DNA of 64,000 bases from Opitutaceae bacterium. GTDB lineage: Bacteria > Verrucomicrobiota > Verrucomicrobiia > Opitutales > Opitutaceae. Numbering within the stretch: position 1 is the first letter of the stretch; every line of letters begins with the position of its first letter. The stretch lies in contig JANQKV010000045.1 in the NCBI GenBank assembly GCA_028280945.1, positions 1 through 64,000 of the forward strand, given 5' to 3'. The notes under the pieces were generated by a model. That model was not told the DNA's origin, did no database searches, and saw nothing but the letters and a program-made list of their open reading frames with translations. The translations under genes were made by a program, and so were the position numbers. Below, in pieces: positions 1 to 9,934 of this stretch.

Positions 1-37
1 AGCAGTAGTTTCGCGGGATCGTAGAGCATCCTTCAGC

Positions 38-1699
<1,662 letters not shown>

Positions 1700-1767
1700 C
1701 GACACCGGTTATTGAGGGCATGCGAACCGATACAAGAAAAAGCTCGGTCCCGCCCGAATCGCCGCCG

Positions 1768-1977
1768 CTAAATATACCCCAATGTCCACCAGACCGCTCC
1801 CGCGATCACGGCGATTCCCGCCAAGACGATAATCACTTGCACCGTCAGCTTGAGCAGCTTGCTCAACACCCACAGGGCGGCCAGCGCCACAATCACACCG
1901 CACGATGCCACCAACCACCGCGGATAAGCGGAAAGTTGGATCATCACGTCCTGGATCAAGATGCGGAGTTCCTCCAT
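1768..1977 (-). CDS. Small two-helix membrane protein
   Basis: Encodes 69 residues starting MEELRILIQDVM. Two hydrophobic stretches follow one another (about residues 22-38, VASCGVIVALAALWVL, and 45-66, VQVIIVLAGIAVIAGAVWW), so it is probably an inner-membrane hairpin. A much longer open frame extends upstream on this strand, but it runs antisense through the kinase gene and is a shadow; the ATG at 1977 is the plausible start. It lies upstream of pyrG on the same strand (69 bp gap) and is divergent from the next gene. No family recognised. Confidence 0.6.
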   Translation of the reverse strand: MEELRILIQDVMIQLSAYPRWLVASCGVIVALAALWVLSKLLKLTVQVIIVLAGIAVIAGAVWWTLGYI

Positions 1978-2061
1978 CACCTCCCAACAAACCGGCTTTC
2001 CTCGCGCCGCCAAGCCATTCCGCTTGCCACTCCGGGCGCCACGACCCCCAGTGGAGCTCTC

Positions 2062-2445
2062 GTGAATTCCAAACCACAAGTTCTTGTCTGGCTCACCTGC
2101 GACGGGGTGCACATCGATCCCGCCACTGGCAAACACACCATCCTCGGGGTGTTTTCCAATATCCGCGGGCGCCAATTTCCACTCACCCATCCGTTCATGG
2201 TCTGGTTTCTCACCCTGACCGACGTGCCGGAAGGTGAACATGTGATCCGCCTGTCCATGGGCGCAGATCCGACCGAGATGAAGCAATTGATCGAACGACC
2301 GTTCAAGTCCAGCGGTCCCATCCAGCGCATCAATCTCATCAACGAAGTCCGCAACCTGTCGTTCCAGAAGCCCGGCGACTACGGCATCATCATCGAGGTG
2401 GACGACGAACCGCTGCTCGCCACCAACCTCCAGGTTTCCAACTGA
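2062..2445 (+). CDS. Conserved hypothetical protein, DUF6941-like
   Basis: Encodes about 127 residues. The start chosen is the GTG at 2062, preceded by GGAG at 2053-2056; upstream in-frame sequence is low-complexity read-through that overlaps the divergent small gene. The segment starting VLVWLTCDGVHIDP and running through GKHTILGVFSNI and FLTLTDVPEGEH resembles a family of small bacterial proteins of unknown function whose members begin by noting a 'date/type' of data and a threat-like beta fold; I recognise the pattern from memory only. There is no signal peptide or membrane segment. The next gene starts 4 bp after its stop, so it is probably co-transcribed with the PfkB kinase. Confidence 0.7.
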   Translation: MNSKPQVLVWLTCDGVHIDPATGKHTILGVFSNIRGRQFPLTHPFMVWFLTLTDVPEGEHVIRLSMGADPTEMKQLIERPFKSSGPIQRINLINEVRNLSFQKPGDYGIIIEVDDEPLLATNLQVSN

Positions 2446-2448
2446 TCC

Positions 2449-3468
2449 ATGAGCATCTCTCCGGACCCCTCCTCCTCCCAATTTGATCTGATCGGTGTCG
2501 GATCGCCCATCATGGACCTGCTGGCCGAGGTCCCGTTTGAATTTCTGCAGAACCACGTCGACGGCGACCAAGGTGGCATGGTTCTGGTCAACGACACCGA
2601 GATGTCGGCCATCCTCGCCAATCTGGCCGATGCGCCCGCCACCTCCACCGGTGGTTCCGCGGCCAACGCCACGCTCAATGCCACCCGCCTCGGCCTGCGC
2701 ACGACCTACCTCGGCAAGCTTGGCAACTGCGACGTCGCCGCCGCCTATCGCCAGCGTTTCACCGACCTGGGGATCGACACCTCGCGTTTCAAAATCGGCA
2801 GCGTGCCCAACGCTCGCTCCCTCATCCTCACCACTCCCGATGCCGACCGCACCATGCGGACGGACCTCGGTGCGGCCATGACCCTCTCGCCCGACGAGAT
2901 CGCACCCACGGATTTTGCCCAATGTCGCCATACCCACATGGAGGGTTATCTGGTCTTCAACGAAGCCCTTGCCGATGCCGTGCTCGCCTCCGCCCGTGAG
3001 GCGGACTGCACCGTAAGCGTGGACCTGGCTTCGTTTGAGGTTATCAACGCCACCCGGCCGTGGATCTTCAAGCAACTCGCTTCCGGCATCGACATTGTCT
3101 TTGCCAACGAGGACGAGATCCGCGCCTTGTTTGAAGATGAGTCGACCTCCTACGGTGACCTCGCCCGCCGCCTCGCTTCGCACGGCGTGACCGCCTGCGT
3201 AAAGGTCGGCAAGGACGGTGCCTGGATCGCCCGCGGCGATGAGCTCCACCGCATCGAACCTGTCGTGGTTGACCGTGTCGTGGATACCAATGGGGCGGGC
3301 GATTCCTGGGCGGCTGGTTTTCTCTCGTCCCATCTGCGCGGCAAGTCCTTGGTCGAGAGCGGCACCATCGCGTCCCACGTGGGCGCGGCCACGGTGCAAC
3401 ACCTCGGCCCCATTCTCCCCGACGACCAGTTTGCCCTACTCCAGGAACGGTTGGCGGCCCTCCGCTAA
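2449..3468 (+). CDS. PfkB-family carbohydrate/nucleoside kinase (adenosine kinase-like)
   Basis: Cytosolic ATP-dependent kinase of the ribokinase/PfkB family, 339 aa. The N-terminal substrate motif GGSAANATLNATRLGL (about residues 66-81) and the C-terminal signature DTNGAGDSWAAGFL (about 280-293), which holds the catalytic Asp and the anion hole, are both intact. The early part (FDLIGVGSPIMDLLAEV) matches the adenosine-kinase-like branch, so adenosine or another nucleoside is a reasonable guess, but fructose or another sugar cannot be excluded. It starts 4 bp after the upstream small gene. The ABC transporter downstream is about 100 bp away and need not be linked in function. Confidence 0.85.
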   Translation: MSISPDPSSSQFDLIGVGSPIMDLLAEVPFEFLQNHVDGDQGGMVLVNDTEMSAILANLADAPATSTGGSAANATLNATRLGLRTTYLGKLGNCDVAAAYRQRFTDLGIDTSRFKIGSVPNARSLILTTPDADRTMRTDLGAAMTLSPDEIAPTDFAQCRHTHMEGYLVFNEALADAVLASAREADCTVSVDLASFEVINATRPWIFKQLASGIDIVFANEDEIRALFEDESTSYGDLARRLASHGVTACVKVGKDGAWIARGDELHRIEPVVVDRVVDTNGAGDSWAAGFLSSHLRGKSLVESGTIASHVGAATVQHLGPILPDDQFALLQERLAALR

Positions 3469-3569
3469 GCAGCCGACCATGACCACCGACTATGCCCGCA
3501 TGGGCCAATGGTCATGGTTTGCACGATTCGTTTCGCCGCGAGCCTGCCGGCCGGCCCACGGTGGGCGGC

Positions 3570-4487
3570 ATGCTTTCCATCCGCTCGGTCTCCAAATCCT
3601 ATGGCTCGCTGACCGCCCTCGACGACGTATCACTCGACATTGCGGCAGGTGAGTTTCTCGGTCTGCTCGGTCCCAATGGCGCCGGCAAGTCCACCCTCAT
3701 GTCGATCATCGCCGGGCTGAAGCAACCCGATGCCGGCACCGTCGATCTCAACGGAACGCCGGCCACACGCGAAGGCGATGCCGCCCGCCACCATCTGGGA
3801 TTGGTGCCTCAAAACATTGCCCTCTACGACGAGCTCTCGGCCGAGGAAAACCTGCAGGTCTTCGGCGAGTTGTTCGACCTCGACCACGCCACCCTGCGCA
3901 GCCGCATCGCTGAGAGTCTGGACGCCGTCGGATTGAGCGACCGGCGTCGCGATCGCGTGAAAGGCTTTTCCGGCGGCATGAAGCGTCGGCTCAACATCGT
4001 CGCCGCCCTGTTGCATCGACCCAAGCTGCTGCTTTGTGACGAACCCACTGTCGGCGTCGACCCGCAGTCGCGAAACGCCATCTTCGAATTTCTAGAGCAG
4101 CTCAACCGCGAAGGTCTCACCGTGGTCTACTCCACCCACTATATGGAGGAGGCGACCCGCCTCTGTTCGCGCATCGCCATCATCGATCACGGCAAGATCC
4201 TGGCCGAGGGCAGCCTTGCGCAGCTACTCGCCCAACTTCCTACCGCCGAACAACTCTCCCTCCCGGACAATCCATCGGTTGCCGCCGCACTCACTTCCCT
4301 GCGTGATCTTGGATCCGTTACGTCGACTGAACTCGGTCACACGCTGGCCATCGCCCCCAACACCACCCTGTCGTCGGTATTCCGCACTTTGGAGAAACAC
4401 GGCGTGCCTTCGACCGACTGCACCCTGACCCGGCCCGGCCTCGAAGACGTGTTTCTCCACCTCACCGGCAAGGCCTTCCGCGAATAA
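3570..4487 (+). CDS. ABC-2 type exporter, ATP-binding subunit
   Basis: ATPase of an ABC-2 exporter, about 305 aa. Walker A is GPNGAGKST (near residue 35), the signature is FSGGMKRRLN, and Walker B with the D-loop is LLLCDEPTVGVDP, followed by the switch His in STHYMEEA. The frame is open further upstream to 3492, but homologues start at MLSIRSVSKSYG, so I use the ATG at 3570. It carries a C-terminal extension of about 80 aa, as in drug or lipid exporter ATPases. Its natural partner is the permease at 4661. The 173 bp between them contain two palindromes, so the pair may not be a simple operon. Substrate unknown. Confidence 0.88.
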   Translation: MLSIRSVSKSYGSLTALDDVSLDIAAGEFLGLLGPNGAGKSTLMSIIAGLKQPDAGTVDLNGTPATREGDAARHHLGLVPQNIALYDELSAEENLQVFGELFDLDHATLRSRIAESLDAVGLSDRRRDRVKGFSGGMKRRLNIVAALLHRPKLLLCDEPTVGVDPQSRNAIFEFLEQLNREGLTVVYSTHYMEEATRLCSRIAIIDHGKILAEGSLAQLLAQLPTAEQLSLPDNPSVAAALTSLRDLGSVTSTELGHTLAIAPNTTLSSVFRTLEKHGVPSTDCTLTRPGLEDVFLHLTGKAFRE

Positions 4488-4519
4488 CCGCCTCCCCAAG
4501 CTCAACTCCTCTCCTCAAG

Positions 4520-4538
4520 TGTCACTTATTAAGTGACA
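4520..4538. repeat. GTCAC-type palindrome, copy 1
   Basis: Perfect inverted repeat with arms TGTCACTTA and TAAGTGACA around a single T. The sequence is flanked by AAG on the left and AAG on the right. It lies in the gap between the exporter ATPase and permease genes, 48 bp before a second copy. It could be a dimeric regulator's operator, a small dispersed repeat, or a hairpin in the transcript. Confidence 0.8.
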
Positions 4539-4585
4539 AAGTTCTCTCTCAACCACCACGCCTACCCCCGACAAGCAGCCCCCCC

Positions 4586-4610
4586 AAGTGTCACTTAATA
4601 CGTGACACTT
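4586..4610. repeat. GTCAC-type palindrome, copy 2
   Basis: Arms AAGTGTCACTTA and TACGTGACACTT around a single A, with one mismatch near the centre. Pyrimidine- and purine-rich flanks (CCCC before, GAGGGG after) can extend a hairpin. It ends 50 bp before the permease start codon. Confidence 0.8.
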
Positions 4611-4660
4611 TTGAGGGGAGAATCGCTCCGAAGGAAATCACAACCTCTTTGTTTTGAACC

Positions 4661-6010
4661 ATGCATCAAGTCCTCTCGCTTCTCCGCAAAGACATCCGCC
4701 TGTTCCTGCGCAACAAGGTCGCGTTCGGCCTCACCTTCATCGTGCCCCTGGTGTTGGTCTATATCTTTGGCCAGGTGTTCGGCGTGAACCGCTCCTCCTC
4801 CGGCCCGACCGGCGTGCCCATCGCCGTGGTGAGCAACACCGATGCAGCCGTGGCCGACGCCATCATCGATGCGATGGAGGACGAAACCGCCTTCCGCGTA
4901 ATCCGAAGCTGGAAAGATCCCGACGGCCGTGAAGCCATGTTGACCGTGGACCGCACCCGCGAACTCATCCGCGACAACAAGCTGCGCTTCGGATTGGTGT
5001 TTCCCGCCGACACGGTGAGTGAGGAGCGCTTCGGCCTGCGATTGATCTTCCTTAATAATCCACGCAACGAGATCGAGACGCAGACCGTCACGGGACTCCT
5101 GCAGAAAGTCATCTTCACCTCCGCGCCGCAGGCGCTCATGCAAAACCTGCACGACCAGGCCACCGCCTACATCGGGGAGGAGAAAACCAGCAGCTTCTAC
5201 GATGGCATGGCCCGCACAATGGCTGATTCATTTGACCTCGAATACGAAGTGGTGCGTGCCAACATGGAGGCTGGGGTAATGAATTTCGGCAGCGAATCCG
5301 CCGACGGCCCCCAATCGGACGAGAATGATGCCGACGACGACGCCAACTTCATCGATCAAATCGTGCAGATCGAAAACGAACAACTGGCCGGAGCCGATGT
5401 GAAGTCGCCAGGAGCCACCCGGGTCGTGGGAGGCTGGGCCATCATGTTTTTGCTTTTCTCGGTGAGTGGTGCCGCCACCTCCCTTTTCGAGGAAAAACAA
5501 GCCGGGATTTTTCACCGCCTGCTCGCCTCACCGGTGAGCCGTTCGCACATCCTGTGGAGCAAATATCTCTTCAATATGCTCATGGGTCTGGTGCAGCTCA
5601 CGGTGCTGTTCCTGGCCGGTCAACTCATGTTCGGGATCGAGGTGCTGCCTCACCTGCCCAGTCTTTTGGTTGTCGCCCTCACCGCTTCGATCGCCTGCAC
5701 GGCATTCGGTATGTTGCTGTCGGCGATTTCGTCCACCCCCGCCGCGGCGAACGGCTTGGCGACCTTTGTGATCCTGACCATGAGTGCAATCGGCGGAGCT
5801 TGGTTTCCCACCAGTTTTATGCCGGAATTCATCCAATTGATCAGCAAACTCACCATCGTGTATTGGTCGATGGAGGGCTTCCTCGCGGTGCTCTGGGCCC
5901 AGAAATCGCTCTTTGAAATTCTGCCCATCATCGGAGTTCTGCTGGGCATCGCAGCCCTCGTGAACATCTTCAGCATCTGGCGCTTCAATCGCGGCAACCT
6001 CTTCGAGTAG
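4661..6010 (+). CDS. ABC-2 type exporter, permease subunit
   Basis: Inner-membrane permease of the ABC-2 superfamily, 449 aa. One membrane helix lies near the N terminus (FGLTFIVPLVLVYIFGQVFG). A long, charged extracytoplasmic domain of about 220 residues follows, and then a block of five hydrophobic helices (from VVGGWAIMFLLFSVSG to the C terminus). This one-plus-five layout with a large loop is typical of the YhfK/NatB-like or drug-export type. The motif EEKQAGIFHRLLASPVSRSHIL before the second helix is the usual coupling region of these permeases. The upstream ATPase is the expected partner. Substrate not inferable. Confidence 0.87.
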   Translation: MHQVLSLLRKDIRLFLRNKVAFGLTFIVPLVLVYIFGQVFGVNRSSSGPTGVPIAVVSNTDAAVADAIIDAMEDETAFRVIRSWKDPDGREAMLTVDRTRELIRDNKLRFGLVFPADTVSEERFGLRLIFLNNPRNEIETQTVTGLLQKVIFTSAPQALMQNLHDQATAYIGEEKTSSFYDGMARTMADSFDLEYEVVRANMEAGVMNFGSESADGPQSDENDADDDANFIDQIVQIENEQLAGADVKSPGATRVVGGWAIMFLLFSVSGAATSLFEEKQAGIFHRLLASPVSRSHILWSKYLFNMLMGLVQLTVLFLAGQLMFGIEVLPHLPSLLVVALTASIACTAFGMLLSAISSTPAAANGLATFVILTMSAIGGAWFPTSFMPEFIQLISKLTIVYWSMEGFLAVLWAQKSLFEILPIIGVLLGIAALVNIFSIWRFNRGNLFE

Positions 6011-6081
6011 GCGAGTTGAACGTCTAGTCCTACAGCCGTTGGACCGGGCATTGACCGAGCCTACGGTGAGCCTGCCTCACC

Positions 6082-9000
6082 ATGAACCTGCCCCCTGCCT
6101 TTCGTCACGTCTGTGGCGGACTATTCGTCGTCCTCGGCGTCGCCGCTGCTTCTGCCCAAGAAATGCGTCCGTTCACCCTGCCCTGGGATGATGCTTCCGC
6201 CACCATCACCGACCTCTCCGGACTCAACACGCCCCTCACCCTTGACTCCACCTGGGTGAAACCAAACGACGATGGCCACCTGATGCGCGACGGCGAACGC
6301 CTGCGTTTTCTCGGTGTCAACGTCGGTGCCCAATCCGCATTTCCCTTCCTCGCCGACGCCGACAAAGTCGCCGCCCGTATGGCCAAGTTTGGGCTTAACA
6401 GCGTGCGTTTTCACCACCTCGAAGCGCCCTGGGCTCCCGGCCAAATCCTGATCGACTACTCGACCGGGCGCAGTCGCGACTTCAGCACGGAGCACCTGGA
6501 TCGGTTGCATCACTTTGTCGCCCGTCTCGCCGACCACGGGATTCACACCAACATGAACCTGCTGGTCTCCCGCCACCTGCAACCGGGTGATGGTTTCCCC
6601 GCCGCAATCGCTGAACTCGAATGGAAGGAGCAGCAGTGCCTTGGTTTTTTCGATGATCACGCGCTCATGCTCCAAAAGGAATACGCCACCCAACTCCTGG
6701 GCGCGCCCAATCCCTGGCGGGAAAACACTCCCATGTCGCAGGATCCCGCGGTCACGTTTGTCGAAATCCTCAATGAATACGGTTATGTGCAAGCTTGGCA
6801 CGATGGCACGCTGGACCAACTGCCCACGGAGTTCGCGACGACGCACCGCACGCATTGGAACAACTGGTTGGCGACGCAATACGCTGACACCGCCGCGGTG
6901 TTGGCGGCTTGGGATACCATCGATGAACCTATCGGGCCTGAGCTCCTCTCCAATGCCAATTTTGGCGGCGGCCTGACCGGTTGGAATCTTGAGCAGCACA
7001 ACGGGGCAGCGGCCACCGGATCCGCCTCGAGCGAATTCACCGACGGCGGTCCCGCCCTGCAAATCAGCATCACCACGGCGGGGTCGGCCTCTTGGCATGT
7101 GCAGCTCAATCAATCCGGGCTGAATGTGACGGCGGGCCAGATCTACACCGTGTCGTTCTGGGCCAAAGCCGACACCAACCTGCCACTGAGCGCCGGGCTC
7201 ACCCGCGCGGGTCCCAGCGATTACGGCACCGTCGTGGACGTCACCAACACCACCCTCGATTCCACCTGGCGACAGTTCAGCACCACGTTCATCGCCACGA
7301 CTGATGAACCCAGTCTGCGACTCAACTTCAGCGGCTTCGGTGCCCGCACCGGCACCTTGTGGTTGGCCGCTGCCACCTTCACCACCGGAGGCCAGGCCGG
7401 TGTGCCCCCCGCCGGTTCTTCGCTTGAGCAACGCAACCTGCCCACCGTACTCAAATCCGGCAGCTCTTCCGCGCCGACACCGGCCAAATTGACCGACTGG
7501 ATTCGATACCTGCTCGCGGCGGAGAACGAATACTGGGACACCATGTATTCACATATTCGTGACGATATTGGTTACCCCGGAATCATCTTCGGCACCATTG
7601 TCGCCAACAGTCCGGCAGCCAATCAAGCCCGCCTCGATGCCGTCGATTCCCATGCCTATTGGCAGCACCCGGTCTTCCCGCGCAATCCCTGGGATCCCGT
7701 TGATTGGACGATTGCCAATGAGTCACTTGTATCTGACCTCGGCGCCACCATCGGCAACATTGCGCGCCAGCGGGTGAAGGGAAAACCATTCTTCTGCACG
7801 GAGTATCAACACCCGTCACCCAACACCTACTCCGCCGAAGCCCCGATCCTGCTGAGCGCCTATGCCGCCTTTCAGGATTGGGATGGACTGTGGTTCTTCT
7901 CCTACGGAGCGAATCCGGATGAGTGGGATCGAGGATTCATCTCCGATTTCTTTGCCCAGGACACCCATCCCACCAAGATGGCCAACACTCTGCTGGCGGC
8001 CATGATGTTCCGCCGCGGCGACGTTTCCCCCGCCCGCACCGATGTCGAGGCCGGCTTCGATGACGCCACCCAACTCGCCGTGGTGCGCGACCATGGAGGC
8101 GCCTGGCAAGTCGGCGACGGCCGCCACGTCGGCGTTTCCGACCGACAAGCCTTGCAAACGGGAATCGCGCTCGACACCACCCAACCTGCCAACGGTTCCT
8201 TCACCAGCGCGGGCGGACCTTTCTACCGCTCGGACACGTTGGAACTCACTTGGTCTGATTCCGGACAATCCAATCAAAACTGGGTGGCAATCAGCACGGC
8301 CAAAACCAAGGGAGGCGTCGGTTTTCTTGCGGGGAGCAGTATCCAGGATCTCGGCTGGAATTTTGAGTTCGGCGCCAATTCCCAAAACTGGCTCACCGCT
8401 GCCGTAACCGCGGTGGAAGGCGAATCGCTCACCAGTGAGAATGGGTTCCGGGCTTTGGTGGTCGCCACGGGAAATGTCGAAAACACCAACCAGCAATGGA
8501 CGGATGAAACGCGGCAAAGCGTGGGCAACCAATGGGGACAATCACCGGTCCTCGTCGAAATTGTTCCTCTGACGTTGGAAGTGCCGTTTCCCGCAGAAAG
8601 GGTGAGCGCGTGGGCCCTCAATGAGCGGGGCGAACGCACGCATATGATCACCACCGAAGCGACGGGGAACTCCACCAAACTCACCCTGGGCGGATCCAAT
8701 GACACCATTTGGTATGAAATCATGGTCGCGGCCGATCCCAACGTTCGCCTTCCCGAAATTGACCTTCATCCGACCGATCGCCTGTTGGCCCCGGGAGGCT
8801 CGACGAGCCTGCAGGTGCAAGCCACCGGATCCGCGCCGCTGGCCTATGAATGGCGGCGCAATGGTGAGGTCATGCCCGGATCCGCTTATTCCACGGACAC
8901 CATAAACGTCATGAACGCGCAGGAGTCTGCGACCTATACCGTAACCGTCAGCAACAGTGCGGGCATGGTGACGAGCCGAAGCGCCCAAGTGGTGGTGGAG

Positions 9001-9840
9001 GCCAATCCTCCGCCTTCCACCGGACTCGCCAATCTCTCCACCCGCGCCAACTCCGGCACCGGCGACGACGCTGTGATTCCAGGGTTTGTGCTCACCGGCA
9101 CGGGGCAAAAGGAAGTGCTCGTGCGCGCGGTTGGACCCGGTTTGGTGCCCTTCGGCATCACATCTCCCATGGAGGATCCGTTTTTCTCGCTCCTCGAACG
9201 CCAACCCGATGGTTCCCAACACGACATGGCGAACAACGACAACTGGGATACCGCCGCCATCGGCGATGCTTTCACCGCCGCGGGAGCATTCGACTTGGAA
9301 CCCGGCAGCGCCGACGCCGCCCTGCGCACCACCGTCACAGCCGGCATCTACACCGCGCCCATTCAGGATCACGCCGCGGCTGGAGGCCTGTCATTGGTTG
9401 AGCTTTACGACCTTGCCAACGGCCAGGGAGATTTGCGGATCCGCAATCTCGCCAGCCGCGGCCCCGCAGGAGATGGGGCCGACCAGCTGATCGCCGGATT
9501 TGCGATTCCCGGCGACGTGCCGCGGCGGGTGCTGATCCGCGCAATCGGGCCGACCCTGGCCGATTTCGGCGTCACTGGCGCCGCGGCCGATCCCCGACTT
9601 GAAGTCATGGCTCCGAATCCAGACGGCACCAACTACCGCGTGGCTCAGAACGACAATTGGTTTCAGTCCGCAAACTGGACCGATATCCGGGACACCGCCG
9701 AAGCTGTGGGAGCCTTCGCTCTACCTCCCTCTTCTCTTGATGCGGCCGTGATTGTCGAACTACGCCCCGGTGCCTACACCGCTCTTGTCAACAGCGACCC
9801 GGCAGGCGTCGCCCTCGTTGAAATCTACGAAATCAACTGA
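6082..9840 (+). CDS. Secreted multidomain clan GH-A glycoside hydrolase
   Basis: A 1252-aa exported glycosidase. A signal peptide (MNLPPAFRHVCGGLFVVLGVAAASAQ) precedes a GH5-like barrel that starts at RFLGVNVGAQSAFPF. The acid/base Glu232 sits in ILNEYG and the probable nucleophile Glu574 in FFCTEYQHP, as expected for clan A. A carbohydrate-binding jelly roll of the CBM4/9 type (about 290-450, starting ELLSNANFGGGLTGW) is inserted inside the barrel sequence. The C-terminal part has an Ig-like domain (about 890-975) and two copies of a domain of about 130 residues marked by VRAVGPGL..FG, NDNW, GAF and LVELY. That pair recurs in the GH9 protein at 44453. Substrate is likely a plant or algal polysaccharide; exact specificity unknown. 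Confidence 0.85.
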   Translation: MNLPPAFRHVCGGLFVVLGVAAASAQEMRPFTLPWDDASATITDLSGLNTPLTLDSTWVKPNDDGHLMRDGERLRFLGVNVGAQSAFPFLADADKVAARMAKFGLNSVRFHHLEAPWAPGQILIDYSTGRSRDFSTEHLDRLHHFVARLADHGIHTNMNLLVSRHLQPGDGFPAAIAELEWKEQQCLGFFDDHALMLQKEYATQLLGAPNPWRENTPMSQDPAVTFVEILNEYGYVQAWHDGTLDQLPTEFATTHRTHWNNWLATQYADTAAVLAAWDTIDEPIGPELLSNANFGGGLTGWNLEQHNGAAATGSASSEFTDGGPALQISITTAGSASWHVQLNQSGLNVTAGQIYTVSFWAKADTNLPLSAGLTRAGPSDYGTVVDVTNTTLDSTWRQFSTTFIATTDEPSLRLNFSGFGARTGTLWLAAATFTTGGQAGVPPAGSSLEQRNLPTVLKSGSSSAPTPAKLTDWIRYLLAAENEYWDTMYSHIRDDIGYPGIIFGTIVANSPAANQARLDAVDSHAYWQHPVFPRNPWDPVDWTIANESLVSDLGATIGNIARQRVKGKPFFCTEYQHPSPNTYSAEAPILLSAYAAFQDWDGLWFFSYGANPDEWDRGFISDFFAQDTHPTKMANTLLAAMMFRRGDVSPARTDVEAGFDDATQLAVVRDHGGAWQVGDGRHVGVSDRQALQTGIALDTTQPANGSFTSAGGPFYRSDTLELTWSDSGQSNQNWVAISTAKTKGGVGFLAGSSIQDLGWNFEFGANSQNWLTAAVTAVEGESLTSENGFRALVVATGNVENTNQQWTDETRQSVGNQWGQSPVLVEIVPLTLEVPFPAERVSAWALNERGERTHMITTEATGNSTKLTLGGSNDTIWYEIMVAADPNVRLPEIDLHPTDRLLAPGGSTSLQVQATGSAPLAYEWRRNGEVMPGSAYSTDTINVMNAQESATYTVTVSNSAGMVTSRSAQVVVEANPPPSTGLANLSTRANSGTGDDAVIPGFVLTGTGQKEVLVRAVGPGLVPFGITSPMEDPFFSLLERQPDGSQHDMANNDNWDTAAIGDAFTAAGAFDLEPGSADAALRTTVTAGIYTAPIQDHAAAGGLSLVELYDLANGQGDLRIRNLASRGPAGDGADQLIAGFAIPGDVPRRVLIRAIGPTLADFGVTGAAADPRLEVMAPNPDGTNYRVAQNDNWFQSANWTDIRDTAEAVGAFALPPSSLDAAVIVELRPGAYTALVNSDPAGVALVEIYEIN

Positions 9841-9864
9841 CCACCCGGACCAACCCTCCTCAGA

Positions 9865-9887
9865 AGTGTCACTTAATAAGTGACACT
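9865..9887. repeat. GTCAC-type palindrome, copy 3
   Basis: Perfect 11-bp arms AGTGTCACTTA and TAAGTGACACT around a single A, with outer CCTC and GAGG that can lengthen the stem. It lies 25 bp after the glycosidase stop and 48 bp before the CPBP-ProA frame. Same consensus as the two copies at 4520 and 4586. Confidence 0.85.
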
Positions 9888-9934
9888 CCCAGAGGTCCCA
9901 TAACGCGGAGCGGATTGACGGCGATACGGGAGGT

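Noticed and set aside
1978..3402. Upstream extension of the small membrane protein gene on the minus strand
   Set aside because: It runs antisense to the PfkB kinase; only the last 69 codons, from the ATG at 1977, look real.
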